From: Bacteroidales bacterium
Lineage (GTDB): Bacteria; Bacteroidota; Bacteroidia; Bacteroidales; WCHB1-69
Length of the DNA: 64,000 nt
Direction of reading: 5' to 3'
Assembly: GCA_017454945.1 (NCBI GenBank)
Contig: JAFTCA010000041.1
Coordinates: forward strand, 1 to 64,000
Shown: piece by piece, positions 55,801 through 63,829 of the stretch
Layout of the letters: each line of letters starts with the position of its first letter
Position numbering within the stretch: position 1 is the stretch's first letter
Notes under the pieces: model-generated
What the model was told of the DNA's origin: nothing
Databases searched by the model: none
What the model saw: the letters and a program-made list of their open reading frames with translations, nothing else
Program-made: the position numbers and the translations under genes

Positions 55801-57256
55801 CGATACCAAAGACTTGAAAGCGGATAAGAAGAGTGATAAGAAAGACGACAAGAAAAAGTCATCTAAAGACAGTGTGAAGGTGAATGTGGGCAAGGTTATT
55901 TTGGATGGTACGGTGCGTTTCCTCATGATGGTGCGTAATATTTCGGCCAGCTACAGTGAAGGCAACGGTACCATCATGCCGGGTTACAAGTACAGGCCCA
56001 ATATGTTCGGTATTCACTTCCCGACCAATTCGCCGGGCTTCCTCTTTGCTTTTGGTGCCCAACCTGATATCCGACATATCGCTTCCGAAAAGGGTTGGCT
56101 TTCAATGGATACGCTGATTAATGCGCCTTTCCAATCGAACCATAACCAAACTCTTAATTTCCGTGCGACCGTCGAGCCGTTCAAGGATTTCCGCATTGAT
56201 GTAACGGCCAACAGGACCATTACGGAGAATTTCTCGGAGTACTATGTTGCCAACAGTGAGGGTGTTTTCAACTCTTATTCGCCGCAGCGAACAGGTAACT
56301 TCAGCATTACCTTCTTCGGTCTGCCGACCATGTTCACGAAAGGGGAAGTGCTTTTCGATAACTTGAAGGCTATGAGACATGAGATAGCCCAGCGTTTGTC
56401 GGCTCGCAATCCCAATTCAAATGGAGTTATAGACGGAAATACTGGTTATCCAGTTGGTTATAGCGGTGTTTCTCAGGATGTGCTCATTCCCGCTTTCATT
56501 GCAGCTTACAGTGGTCGCAGCGCTAATAAGGTGGATGTAAGCTCTCCGTTCCCGAAGATACCCATGCCCAACTGGCGTCTGAATTATACGGGCTTCACAA
56601 AGATCAAAGGTGTGAACAAGGTGTTCCAAAGCCTGTCGCTGACACATGCTTATACATCTACTTATACGGTAGGTAGTTATACCACCAACTTGCTCTATAC
56701 TGAAGATGTAAACGGTTTCCCGAATGCGTTTGATGCTCTGGGCAACTTCATCCCGACCAATGAAATAGCACAAATTACGGTTACCAATCAGTTGAATCCT
56801 TTGATTGGCTTCGATATGACTTTGGTTAACAGCTTGATTCTCAAAGTGGAATACAAGACAAGCCGCAGTGTTTCGTTAAGTTTTACCAATAACCAGGTTA
56901 CGGAGGTCTCCTCTAATGAGTTTGTCTTCTCGACGGGTTATCGTTTCAAGGATTTGAAGATTGGTTTTGTGTTCTCGGGTGCGAAACGTCAGGTGGTGAG
57001 CGACTTGAACGTAACGCTGGGTGTGGGCATCAGAGACAACCGCACCGTACTCCGCAAGCTTGTCGAAGATGTCAATCAAGTAACTTCAGGTACGCTGTCT
57101 TGCACTATCAATGCTGCTGCCGACTATCAGATTAGCAGCCTTATCGGTTTGACCTTCTATTATGACCATATCATCAACCGTCCACACATGTTGAACCAAT
57201 ATCCCACCATGACCATCGATACGGGTGTGAAGGTGAGATTGATGCTGTCGCAATAG
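49889..57256 (+). CDS. sprA: Type IX secretion outer-membrane translocon SprA/Sov (2455 aa)
   Basis: Giant 36-stranded barrel that exports T9SS cargo. N-terminal hydrophobic segment, then LIPQLRIGGEVFESIFGSNT, IDIRPSGNVELIFG, NFNENIQ-like repeats and ALGNDAYADKYAFDTLYTTT; several SprA N-domains precede the barrel, which ends TIDTGVKVRLMLSQ with a C-terminal aromatic/hydrophobic pattern. Length matches the family (about 2300-2500). A Lys-rich stretch (KKDKKKVEAPQGADTKDLK...) near residue 1955-1990 is a likely loop. No ATG: start TTG 49889 or GTG 49895, 9-15 nt after ruvA, so probably coupled to it. Confidence 0.95.
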   Translation: MAVYFGRRTKNYIISGILVFVLYSAIWAIPAPRSSVGYEPPFAEETVDDSFVLDNEVLAHPSTTADHFAVPDIVIDTLDYVLPLTPPDTGLKVKPKQPSDNPLDEDRDGSPFGLKDPQGTGPKIEYDPKTNSYNFQNMTGDVPYGPGASMSLKEYMDYDMRQEMKKYWKEKGAGYVDRANRRGGGLIPQLRIGGEVFESIFGSNTIDIRPSGNVELIFGFLYNQTDNDMLPVKQRKVPQFNFDENIQLNVLAKIGDKIDFNLNYNTEPSFEFDNKMKLQYQGKEDEIIQLLEFGDVTLPLNSSLIVGSQSLFGLKSQLQFGKLMVTSVLSQQKAESQTITVSGGAQTTDFYIKADEYEENKHFFISQYFRDHYNQYMSTLPLVGSPIVITKIEVWRTTVGTATSENRNIVAFTDLGEASPTFNGFSYVSGSYPSDDVNNLNDVIDSTLYRNLGVVNNNLKAKGLTAGVDFEKVESARLLSPSEYTFNSKLGFISLNTALTPDQVLAVAFQFTVIGDNRVYQVGEFSNQVSAPNCIRVKLLKSTNLNTKSPLWKLLMKNVYSLSAYQVAKEDFRLNILYKGDEEGIGNGFFNEGSQKGVPLIRLLGMDRLNQQDDPYPDGVFDFLDNAAVGGGIINSTNGRIYFPTIEPFGKDLRDALGNDAYADKYAFDTLYTTTKTLAQQYTSKNKYYLEGTYKSSYGSEIYLNAMNVPEGSVKVTAGGIPLTENVDYTVNYAMGTVTIINDGVLKSGTPINISLENQSQYGMITRYMFGLNLDYKFSDNFNIGATLLNLREQPITQKVNYGDEPINNHIWGMNFAYKTKLPWLTKFIDWLPFHSTTAESNMQLEGEFAHFIPGHSRAVGKEGTTYIDDFEATKSTVDLRNVGTWALASTPQYQQDLFPEARSMTSTDAPRRQLAYGYNRARLAWYVIDPLFYRNNNATPKNITAEDQSQTYAREVYEAELFPYKEQASTAEPTNMSVFNLAFYPSERGPYNYDVNGAEGYSAGVSEDGSLNNPETRWGGIMRRMDNTDFESSNFEYIEFWMMDPFIDNPNHRGGKLYFNLGDISEDILRDGMKFFENGLPSDGTDENCDFTVWGRVPTIQMIVNAFENEGDARDHQDVGFDGLSTDRERDYFYDNYLKQMEQAFGTGSQAYQMAYNDPSSDNFHYFRGTDYDDADVKILERYKYFNNAEGNSPTQKQNPESYPTTGSSMPNVEDVNNDYTLSEDEKYYQYEIDLRPDKMVIGENYIYDIFDAVPDPPLPDGSRPKTRWYQFKIPIKQPDKVVGDISGFNSIRFMRVFMRDFAEPVVCRLATFELVRSDWRAYSLSLMEDGDYTPGQGSGNTSFSVSTLSFEENANRTPIPYTLPPGIEREQGYGGTQQYYVNEQALSMKVTDLADGDARAIYKTTAYDLRRFKKLKMFVHGEKVNNNDNINNGDVTVFIRLGSDFTENYYEYELPLELTPWYCGPDSTTIWPRSNRIDISLDSLVAIKQRRNTEIRRGLHEGYATLYETHLSDGRTVSVLGTPNLAEVTTIMIGVRNPKKQSINDGDDMLDKSVEVWINELRLCGYDEKSGFAALARMRVTLADIGDLTLSGTYSTPGFGTLEQKVTQTQQETMYTFDLATNIEAGKVLFPDKWNIKIPLHYDYSINVAAPQYNPLNPDVKLKEDLRTYDNKAERDSIKRMTTDFIQRQNINLMNVRKERDFDKPIKIRPWDIENFDFSYAYSEIKSRNVDVELDNKFTHEGEIGYAFNYNPKNIRPFAKQKWLKSKWLQIIRDFNFYPLPKMVTVRTSIHREMNEFKLRPKSKGNIIIDTSYVKTFDWMRNYALRWDLTQGLRFEYTANANARLDEPQGRIDTRVERDSIWRNFGRGGRTTNFQQRFDASYQLPINKIPLFNWITASVRYSSTYNFTAAALSMENLGNTIQNSNTKQANASLNMVTLYNNIPYLKRVNQGAKAANKKDKKKVEAPQGADTKDLKADKKSDKKDDKKKSSKDSVKVNVGKVILDGTVRFLMMVRNISASYSEGNGTIMPGYKYRPNMFGIHFPTNSPGFLFAFGAQPDIRHIASEKGWLSMDTLINAPFQSNHNQTLNFRATVEPFKDFRIDVTANRTITENFSEYYVANSEGVFNSYSPQRTGNFSITFFGLPTMFTKGEVLFDNLKAMRHEIAQRLSARNPNSNGVIDGNTGYPVGYSGVSQDVLIPAFIAAYSGRSANKVDVSSPFPKIPMPNWRLNYTGFTKIKGVNKVFQSLSLTHAYTSTYTVGSYTTNLLYTEDVNGFPNAFDALGNFIPTNEIAQITVTNQLNPLIGFDMTLVNSLILKVEYKTSRSVSLSFTNNQVTEVSSNEFVFSTGYRFKDLKIGFVFSGAKRQVVSDLNVTLGVGIRDNRTVLRKLVEDVNQVTSGTLSCTINAAADYQISSLIGLTFYYDHIINRPHMLNQYPTMTIDTGVKVRLMLSQ

Positions 57257-57303
57257 CAGGCGGTTGGTCATTCGTATAGTTTAATCTTAATTTCTCATAG
57301 GAC

Positions 57304-59577
57304 ATGTATAAGATATTGCACAAAAGAAACTTGACGGATAATATTGTTTGGATGGATGTGTTGGCTCCATGGGTGGCGCGTGCGGCACAGCCGGGTCAGT
57401 TTCTGATTGTGATTCCTGATGAGAAAGGCGAGCGTGTCCCATTGACTATTTGTGATGATGATAAGGAAAAAGGGACTATTACAATAGTTTTTCAAGTAGT
57501 GGGACATTCTACTGCCAAGATGGCTGCCATGTCGGAAGGAGAATATTTCCATGATGTGGTGGGACCGTTGGGACGCCCAAGTGAACTGGTACATCAGTCA
57601 TCTGAGCAATTACGCTCACAGCATCTCTTGTTTGTTGCTGGCGGCGTTGGAACCGCTCCTGTGTATCCACAGGTTAAATGGTTGCATAGTCAGGGCGTTA
57701 AGGTGGATGTGATTGTGGGCAGCAAGACCAAGAATACGCTCATTATGGAGAGAGAGATGTCGGAAGTGGCTGACAACCTGTATGTCTGCACTGACGATGG
57801 TTCGTACGGCTTTGGAGGCTTCGTGACTGACAAGATGCGCGACCTGATTGACCGCGAAGGCAAGCACTATGATGAGGTGATTGCCATCGGTCCGATGATT
57901 ATGATGAAGAATGTGGCTGCATTGACCGCCCAATACAACATAAAGACCACGGTGAGTCTTAATTCATTGATGGTGGATGGTACGGGCATGTGTGGCTCGT
58001 GTCGTGTGAGTGTGGGTGGTAAGGTAAAGTTTACCTGTGTTGACGGACCCGAATTTGATGGCCATGCCGTTGATTATGATGATGCTATGCGCAAGCAGCG
58101 TATGTATAAGCAGCAAGAGATTGCCAAAGATACACCCGATCATCGTTGCAACTTGACACCGTTGGTTGACGATTCGGCGTCGGCTGTTATTGAGCCCAAA
58201 CGGCGAGTGCCTGTGCGCGAGCAAGCTCCGGATGTGCGCAACCACAATTTCAATGAAGTGTCGTACGGCTATAACGAAGAAGAGGCTGTAGCCGAAGCCA
58301 AGCGCTGTATCCAGTGCAAGAAGCCTGGCTGCGTGACACAATGTCCCGTTAGTGTGAAGATACCGCAATTTATTCACGAAGTGCAGGAACGTAACTTTGT
58401 CGCTGCGGCTGCCATCATTGCCGAAGATTCCGCTCTTCCCGCCGTCTGCGGTCGTGTGTGTCCTCAAGAGGTGCAGTGCGAAGGCAGTTGCATCTTGGGC
58501 AAAAAGGGCGAACCGATAGCCATCGGCAAGTTGGAACGCTTTGTGGCCGACTGGTCGCGTACGCACAACATGACGCCGCAAGTGACGGTAGCCCCCGCCA
58601 ACGGACATAAGGTGGCCATTATCGGCTCTGGCCCTTCGGGACTGACTTGTGCCGGCGATTTGGCCAAAATGGGCTACGAAGTGACCATCTTCGAGGCTCT
58701 GCATGAGCCAGGTGGCGTGCTTTCGTATGGAATCCCGGAATTTCGTCTGCCTAAGAAAGAAGTGGTGGATTATGAAGTGGAAAATGTTCGCCGATTAGGC
58801 GTGAAGATAGAGACCAATGTCATTGTCGGCAAGTCGGTGACGATTGATGAGTTGATGGCCGCTCCGTATGGCTACGAGGCTGTCTTCATCGGTAGTGGCG
58901 CCGGTCTGCCCAAGTTTATGAATATTCCCGGTGAAACGTTGGTCGGTGTGATTTCCGCCAATGAGATATTAACCCGCTCGAACCTGATGAAGGCCTATAG
59001 CCATGAGTATGCTACGCCCGTGTTTGTGGGCAAGAAGGCTGTCGTTGTGGGTGGTGGCAATGTGGCGATGGATGCCGCCCGCACGGCCCTGCGCCTCGGT
59101 GCGGAGACACATCTGGTGTACCGCCGCTCAGAAGTGGAGATGCCAGCACGTCAAGAAGAGATACATCACGCCAAAGAGGAAGGTGTCGAATTTCATCTGA
59201 TGACCAACCCCGTGGAGATTTTGGGTGATGAAAACGGCCATGTGCGCGCCATCCGCTGTGTGCGTATGGAGTTGGGCGAGCCCGATGCCAGCGGTCGTCG
59301 CAGACCCGTAGTGATTGAAGGCAGTGAGTTTGATATCGAGGCCGACTGCGTTATCATGTCGCTGGGCACGGCTCCGAACCCGCTGATTAGAGAGACCACT
59401 TCCAACTTGAAAGCCGAAAGCTGGGGTGGTTTGATAGCCGATGAGCAGGGGCAAACCTCCAAACCAGGCGTTTTTGCCGGTGGTGATGCCGTAACAGGCG
59501 CTGCCACAGTTATTTTGGCTATGGGCGCAGGCCGAACAGCCGCCGCCGCTATCGATCGTTATCTTCGTTCCAAATAA
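57304..59577 (+). CDS. Fused NfnA/NfnB-type NADPH:ferredoxin oxidoreductase / GltD-like protein (757 aa)
   Basis: Residues 1-290: ferredoxin-NADP reductase/PyrK-like FAD and NAD domain (FVAGGVGTAPVYPQ) with Cys230, Cys233 and Cys245 for a [2Fe-2S] centre (GTGMCGSCRVSVGG..FTCVDG). Residues 300-757: glutamate synthase small subunit-like, with two [4Fe-4S] Cys groups (CIQCKKPGCVTQCP; CGRVCPQEVQCEGSC), FAD loop IIGSGPSGLTCAG and NADPH loop VVVGGGNVAMDAART. In other organisms these are two subunits of the electron-bifurcating NfnAB; here one chain. Bifurcation is inferred. Confidence 0.88.
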   Translation: MYKILHKRNLTDNIVWMDVLAPWVARAAQPGQFLIVIPDEKGERVPLTICDDDKEKGTITIVFQVVGHSTAKMAAMSEGEYFHDVVGPLGRPSELVHQSSEQLRSQHLLFVAGGVGTAPVYPQVKWLHSQGVKVDVIVGSKTKNTLIMEREMSEVADNLYVCTDDGSYGFGGFVTDKMRDLIDREGKHYDEVIAIGPMIMMKNVAALTAQYNIKTTVSLNSLMVDGTGMCGSCRVSVGGKVKFTCVDGPEFDGHAVDYDDAMRKQRMYKQQEIAKDTPDHRCNLTPLVDDSASAVIEPKRRVPVREQAPDVRNHNFNEVSYGYNEEEAVAEAKRCIQCKKPGCVTQCPVSVKIPQFIHEVQERNFVAAAAIIAEDSALPAVCGRVCPQEVQCEGSCILGKKGEPIAIGKLERFVADWSRTHNMTPQVTVAPANGHKVAIIGSGPSGLTCAGDLAKMGYEVTIFEALHEPGGVLSYGIPEFRLPKKEVVDYEVENVRRLGVKIETNVIVGKSVTIDELMAAPYGYEAVFIGSGAGLPKFMNIPGETLVGVISANEILTRSNLMKAYSHEYATPVFVGKKAVVVGGGNVAMDAARTALRLGAETHLVYRRSEVEMPARQEEIHHAKEEGVEFHLMTNPVEILGDENGHVRAIRCVRMELGEPDASGRRRPVVIEGSEFDIEADCVIMSLGTAPNPLIRETTSNLKAESWGGLIADEQGQTSKPGVFAGGDAVTGAATVILAMGAGRTAAAAIDRYLRSK

Positions 59578-59587
59578 TAGTTCAATT

Positions 59588-60403
59588 ATGAAAAGATGGA
59601 TTCGCTTTTGGCTGATATTGAGTGTATTGTCGCTTGCTATAACACTCCAGGCGCAGCCTGCCAAGCCTACGCAGACTTATGTTTCGCAGATGAAAAAAGC
59701 TGAAGCTGCTATCAAAACGTTGACTTTAGCGAAGCCGGAGACAAGTTTGCTTTACGATACCGTGAGCTATCGATGGATTTCGTACAAGGCAAAAGTTGCT
59801 TTTGTGGGTGAGAATTTGAATAATAACTGCCAGCTTTTCTTTGTCAACAAGATCGACAGCATTATCTATCTCAACCTCCATGTGTCTGGGGTGGAGATTA
59901 TGCGTGTGGTGTTGACGCCAACTGAAGTGACGCTGGTCAACAAATTGGATCACGCTTATTATCAAGGAGGTTACGAGGTCTTTCAGAAGTTGGTGGGCAT
60001 GCAAGCCGATTTCAATTTCATCCAGGCATTGCTCAACAAATGTGATTTCCGTGATTTTGAAAAGAATCTGCAGTCTGTGAATGATAATGCTGCGGTGTGG
60101 AAGATGGTTTCGCCCTTACGCCGCCACCTCACAGCAGACTGGAGCATTATGCAAAATATTGAGAAGAATCTGTTTTCGGGAGAATTGCAGAATGAGATTA
60201 CTGATTTGGCATCAGGTAGAATGCTGACAGCCAAATATTTGCCAGATACAACGGCCCTGGCAAACCGTTATGGACAATTGATTCTGAATTTGCCTATGCG
60301 TAACCTGCAGGTGACGCTGACTCCCAAGAATATGAAATACAATGTGCCTGGGCCTACTTCCATCAAGATTCCCGACAAGTTTGCACGACTAACTTTTGAA
60401 TAA
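59588..60403 (+). CDS. DUF4292 family exported protein (271 aa)
   Basis: Signal peptide (LILSVLSLAITLQAQ), no lipobox Cys seen. The text YRWISYKAKVAFVGENLNNN, INLHVSG-like strands, VEIMRVVLTPTEVTLVNKLD, YYQGGYEVFQKLVG and LKAYLPDTTALAN resembles DUF4292, which has a LolA/LolB-like fold and probably handles outer-membrane lipids. Located between nfnAB and queG. Function inferred from fold only. Confidence 0.78.
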   Translation: MKRWIRFWLILSVLSLAITLQAQPAKPTQTYVSQMKKAEAAIKTLTLAKPETSLLYDTVSYRWISYKAKVAFVGENLNNNCQLFFVNKIDSIIYLNLHVSGVEIMRVVLTPTEVTLVNKLDHAYYQGGYEVFQKLVGMQADFNFIQALLNKCDFRDFEKNLQSVNDNAAVWKMVSPLRRHLTADWSIMQNIEKNLFSGELQNEITDLASGRMLTAKYLPDTTALANRYGQLILNLPMRNLQVTLTPKNMKYNVPGPTSIKIPDKFARLTFE

Positions 60404-60405
60404 TC

Positions 60406-61308
60406 ATGCGACTGGCGGAGGAAATCAAAAAGGAGGCGCAGAATTTGGGCTTTTCTCATTGCGGCATTGCCAAGGCAGAGCCGCTACTGAAAGAAAAAGC
60501 CGCCTTTGAAGAGGCGCTCCGCCATGGCTATCAGGCTTCAATGTCCTTCCTTGAACGCAATGTCGATACACGCTTTAATCCCGAATTATTGCTGCCGCAC
60601 TGCAAAAGTGTGATTGTGGTGCTGTTTTATTATCCCATTCCGCAAAAATGCCACAGCGATTATAAAGTGGCTCGCTATGCGTATCTACAAGATTATCATG
60701 TGTTTGTAAAAGAAAAATTGGAGAAGTTGGGCGCTTTTCTGTCGCAGAAATGTCCTGAAGCACAGTGGCGTGTCACGGTCGATTCATCCACCATCTCAGA
60801 AAAAAGCTGGGCTGTGAGGGCAGGAGTGGGGCACATTGGCAAGAACTCGCTGCTACAGAACGAGATGGGTTCTTATTTTATGATTGGCACCTTGCTCACG
60901 GATGTGGAACTCGACTATGACCAGCCGACGCCCGCCGATTGCGTCGATTGCGACCTCTGTATGCGAAGCTGCCCTGTACAGGCTATAGAGGAGCCTTATA
61001 AGGTAAATGCCGCCAAGTGCATCGCCTATCATAATGTGGAGGACAAAAGTCGCGATGCCCATGGCGATTCCTTCCACCATTGGGTTTTTGGCTGCGATGT
61101 TTGTCAGGAAGTGTGTCCTAAAAATCAAAAAATTAGTTATAACCTGTCGGCAACTCAATATTCTTCCTTATTTTTGCACTTCAAAAATGAGGATTTTGAG
61201 AATTTGGATGAATCCGATTTCCGTCACTATTTTGCCGGTCATTGTGCTGCACGAAGGAAATATGCGGGTTTAATGTTTAATATTGAAAAGGTTAAAAATG
61301 AAAACTGA
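60406..61308 (+). CDS. queG: Epoxyqueuosine reductase QueG (300 aa)
   Basis: Last step of queuosine synthesis in tRNA, with B12 and two [4Fe-4S] clusters. Cluster motifs CVDCDLCMRSCPVQAI and CDVCQEVCPKN, and the active loop VDSSTISEKSWAVRAGVGHIGKN with catalytic Asp. No HEAT-like C-terminal extension, as usual in short QueG. Overlaps kdsD by 11 nt. Confidence 0.95.
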   Translation: MRLAEEIKKEAQNLGFSHCGIAKAEPLLKEKAAFEEALRHGYQASMSFLERNVDTRFNPELLLPHCKSVIVVLFYYPIPQKCHSDYKVARYAYLQDYHVFVKEKLEKLGAFLSQKCPEAQWRVTVDSSTISEKSWAVRAGVGHIGKNSLLQNEMGSYFMIGTLLTDVELDYDQPTPADCVDCDLCMRSCPVQAIEEPYKVNAAKCIAYHNVEDKSRDAHGDSFHHWVFGCDVCQEVCPKNQKISYNLSATQYSSLFLHFKNEDFENLDESDFRHYFAGHCAARRKYAGLMFNIEKVKNEN

Positions 61309-62260
61309 TTTGCTGAAAGTGGTCCAACATGCCGTCCAGTCTGAGATTGACGCTCTGACCTATGTAAAACAGTTTATAAATGAAGATATTATCAACTGTG
61401 CCAACGAAATATTGAAGGCTAAGGGGCGTGTTATTGTGACGGGCATTGGCAAAAGCGCCATCATCGCTCAAAAGATTGTGGCCACCTTCAATTCTACGGG
61501 TACGCCCGCCATCTTCATGCATGCCGCAGATGCCATTCATGGCGACTTGGGTATTATTCAGGATGAGGATGTGGTGATTTGCATTTCCAATAGCGGAAAT
61601 ACACCCGAAATTACGATGCTGGTTCCGTTCTTGAAACGCTCTGGTAATAAGCTGATTGCTATAGTGGGCAACACTGAATCGTTTTTGGCTCGTGAGGCCG
61701 ACTATATCATCAACTGTTCGGTGCCTAATGAGGCTTGTCCCAATAATTTGGCACCTACCAACAGCACTACGGCCCAGATGGTGATGGGCGACGCACTGGC
61801 TGCTCTGCTCATTGAGATGCGCGGCTTTACGGCCAAGGATTTTGCCAAGTATCACCCCGGTGGCGTTTTAGGCAAGCGCCTCTATATGAAGGTTGAAGAC
61901 CTTTACAAGCAGAATGATGTTCCCGAAGTTTCGCCCGAGGCGACACTTAAAGAGGTGATTTATGTCATTTCCAGTCGCCGCTTAGGCGTGACCGCTGTCA
62001 CCGTTGACCACCAACTCGTGGGTGCTATAACCGACGGCGATTTGCGTCGTATGCTGGAAAAGAACGATCAGTACATGCATCTGAAGGCACAAGATGTGAT
62101 GACCCATAATCCGCAGCATGTCTTTCCTGATACACTGGCAGTCGAAGCGCTGGATCTGATGCGTAAGAAGAGCATTACCAATCTGTTTGTGGTTTCCAAG
62201 GAGGGCGAATATTTGGGCGTGGTTCATCTTCACGATATTATTAGAGAAGGCATTTATTAG
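61298..62260 (+). CDS. kdsD: Arabinose-5-phosphate isomerase (KdsD/KpsF, SIS + CBS) (320 aa)
   Basis: Makes D-arabinose-5-P for KDO of LPS. SIS domain with VTGIGKSAIIAQKIVATFNS and CISNSGNTPEI, signature PTNSTTAQMVMGDALAAL, YHPGGVLGKRL, then two CBS domains (VISSRRLGVTAVTVDHQLVGAITDGDLRR; MRKKSITNLFVVSKEGEYLG, in parts). ATG 61298 chosen. Full length. Confidence 0.95.
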   Translation: MKTDLLKVVQHAVQSEIDALTYVKQFINEDIINCANEILKAKGRVIVTGIGKSAIIAQKIVATFNSTGTPAIFMHAADAIHGDLGIIQDEDVVICISNSGNTPEITMLVPFLKRSGNKLIAIVGNTESFLAREADYIINCSVPNEACPNNLAPTNSTTAQMVMGDALAALLIEMRGFTAKDFAKYHPGGVLGKRLYMKVEDLYKQNDVPEVSPEATLKEVIYVISSRRLGVTAVTVDHQLVGAITDGDLRRMLEKNDQYMHLKAQDVMTHNPQHVFPDTLAVEALDLMRKKSITNLFVVSKEGEYLGVVHLHDIIREGIY

Positions 62261-62271
62261 AAAACAGACGT

Positions 62272-62994
62272 ATGAATTTAAAGAAGCACATACCGAACAC
62301 CATCACCTGCTTGAACCTGATAACCGGCTGTATATCGGTCTATTTCGCGTTCAGCGGCAATTTGGTTGTGGCGTCGTTGCTCATATTGTTGTCGGCAACT
62401 TTCGATTTCTTCGACGGCTTCTCGGCGCGATTGTTGGGTGTGCATTCCGAAATAGGCATCGATATGGACTCCTTGGCGGATGTCATCTCATTTGGCTTTG
62501 CGCCTGCTGCCATTCTCTTCATGTTTATGGATGAGACGATGGCGTCGTTGCCGCCTGCCGTGCGTAATGGTGTGCTGGGCGTGCTGCCGTTCTGTGCTTT
62601 TATCGTGCCCGCGCTCTCGGCTGTGCGTTTGGCTCGTTTTAACCACGACGAAACGCAACGTACTGAGTTCAAGGGCTTGGCAACGCCAGCCAATGCGCTG
62701 TTTCTTGGCTATTTGCATTTCTCAGCCAACCAGATAATGTTCCTGAATAACTTCTGGATTTTGTTGATACTGATGTTCAGCACCTCGCTGCTGATGCTGG
62801 CACCGCTGCCGATGTTTTCCTTGAAATTCCATCACTTGCGCTTTAAGGAGAATGAAATCAGATACATTTTCCTGGCGCTATCACTTATATTGCTCATTAT
62901 CTTTCGATTGGGCGCATTTCCCATCATCATCATTACATATATTATATTGTCATTCTCTAAATTCGCAATGACAAAAATCCATCCTGCAGCATGA
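62272..62994 (+). CDS. pssA: CDP-diacylglycerol-serine O-phosphatidyltransferase (240 aa)
   Basis: First committed enzyme for phosphatidylethanolamine. CDP-alcohol motif FDGFSARLLG..SEIGIDMDSLAD (DGxxAR-x8-G-x3-D-x3-D), several membrane helices (NLVVASLLILLSATFDF; IFLALSLILLIIFRL). N-terminus IPNTITCLNLITG is typical of the type II enzyme. Overlaps LOG gene by 4 nt. Confidence 0.93.
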   Translation: MNLKKHIPNTITCLNLITGCISVYFAFSGNLVVASLLILLSATFDFFDGFSARLLGVHSEIGIDMDSLADVISFGFAPAAILFMFMDETMASLPPAVRNGVLGVLPFCAFIVPALSAVRLARFNHDETQRTEFKGLATPANALFLGYLHFSANQIMFLNNFWILLILMFSTSLLMLAPLPMFSLKFHHLRFKENEIRYIFLALSLILLIIFRLGAFPIIIITYIILSFSKFAMTKIHPAA

Positions 62995-63578
62995 GTATTC
63001 GTTCTATAGCCTTGTTTTGCGGTTCTGCTGAGGGTGCTAATCCGCTGTACGGTGAAGTGGCCGCACTGTTGGGTGCAATGTGCGCCGACAAAGGACTTAC
63101 CTTGTATTATGGTGGTGCCTGTTTAGGATTGATGAACAAAGCAGCTGATGCAGCCATGGCTCGTCATGGTAGGGTGGTGGGCATCGCTCCGTCGTTCTTC
63201 TCCAAGAATGTGGTTTTGGCGAAAGATATTTCCGAGATGATTATGGTCAACTCGATGAGCGAACGCAAGCAGATGATGGAGAAGCTGGCCGATGCTTTTG
63301 TAGTGCTGCCTGGTGCTTATGGCACGATGGATGAGTTTTTCGAGCTTATCACCGATGCGCAGTTGGGTATGCATCACAAACCCGTGGCCGTGCTCAATGT
63401 GAATGGCTACTACGATCACCTACTGGCACTTCTCGACCGCTTTGAGCAAGACGGTTTCCTGCGCCCATTCCATCACGAATTGCTTGTGGTTGCAGCCACG
63501 TTGGAAGAGTTGTTCGACAAACTGGAAAATTACCAGAACACGAACGACCATCAGTGGCTGAAACATATCAAGGAATAA
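62991..63578 (+). CDS. LOG family (TIGR00730) nucleotide phosphoribohydrolase-like protein (195 aa)
   Basis: Rossmann-like fold. LFCGSAEGANPLYGE, YYGGACLGLMNKAAD, SMSERKQMMEKLADAFVVLP and PGAYGTMDEFFE (family PGGxGTxxE; the first Gly after Pro is Gly-to-Ala at the third place) match. Bacterial members split AMP or cytokinin ribotides. The ATGA overlap with pssA shows coupling. Last gene of the run from ruvA. Confidence 0.9.
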   Translation: MSIRSIALFCGSAEGANPLYGEVAALLGAMCADKGLTLYYGGACLGLMNKAADAAMARHGRVVGIAPSFFSKNVVLAKDISEMIMVNSMSERKQMMEKLADAFVVLPGAYGTMDEFFELITDAQLGMHHKPVAVLNVNGYYDHLLALLDRFEQDGFLRPFHHELLVVAATLEELFDKLENYQNTNDHQWLKHIKE

Positions 63579-63594
63579 TTAATGCCCACGAATT

Positions 63595-63622
63595 GTAGGT
63601 GCGTAGCGCGCTACGCACCTAC
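63595..63622. repeat. Perfect 28-bp palindrome
   Basis: GTAGGTGCGTAGCG followed by its exact reverse complement. REP-like; may also act as a terminator stem after the LOG gene, though no T run follows at once. Confidence 0.8.
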
Positions 63623-63759
63623 GGACAATATTGTGATTTATTCCAATTTTTTGCTTGAATCCCAAATTTTCTCCGAAATTTCACTCCCTTTTTTTACTGT
63701 TTTTATTTTATAGAATCATAACATATTGATTTTTAGTAAAATAAAATTTTCTAAAAACT

Positions 63760-63790
63760 CTTGACAAATGATTTTCTTGTATTACTTTTG
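63760..63790 (+). promoter_or_regulatory. Promoter CTTG-N19-TACTTTTG
   Basis: -33 CTTG at 63760-63763, 19-nt spacer, -7 TACTTTTG at 63783-63790. Ideal spacing, followed at 2 nt by an inverted repeat. Confidence 0.78.
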
Positions 63791-63791
63791 T

Positions 63792-63815
63792 AGTGTATTA
63801 AAACACTAATACACT
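63792..63815. promoter_or_regulatory. Operator: 9-bp inverted repeat at the start point
   Basis: AGTGTATTA aaacac TAATACACT, perfect 9-bp arms, 2 nt after the -7 box. Likely site of a GntR (YtrA-type) repressor, which commonly controls ABC ATPase genes of this kind; the regulator gene is not in the window. Confidence 0.65.
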
Positions 63816-63829
63816 AAAACAATAAAGTT

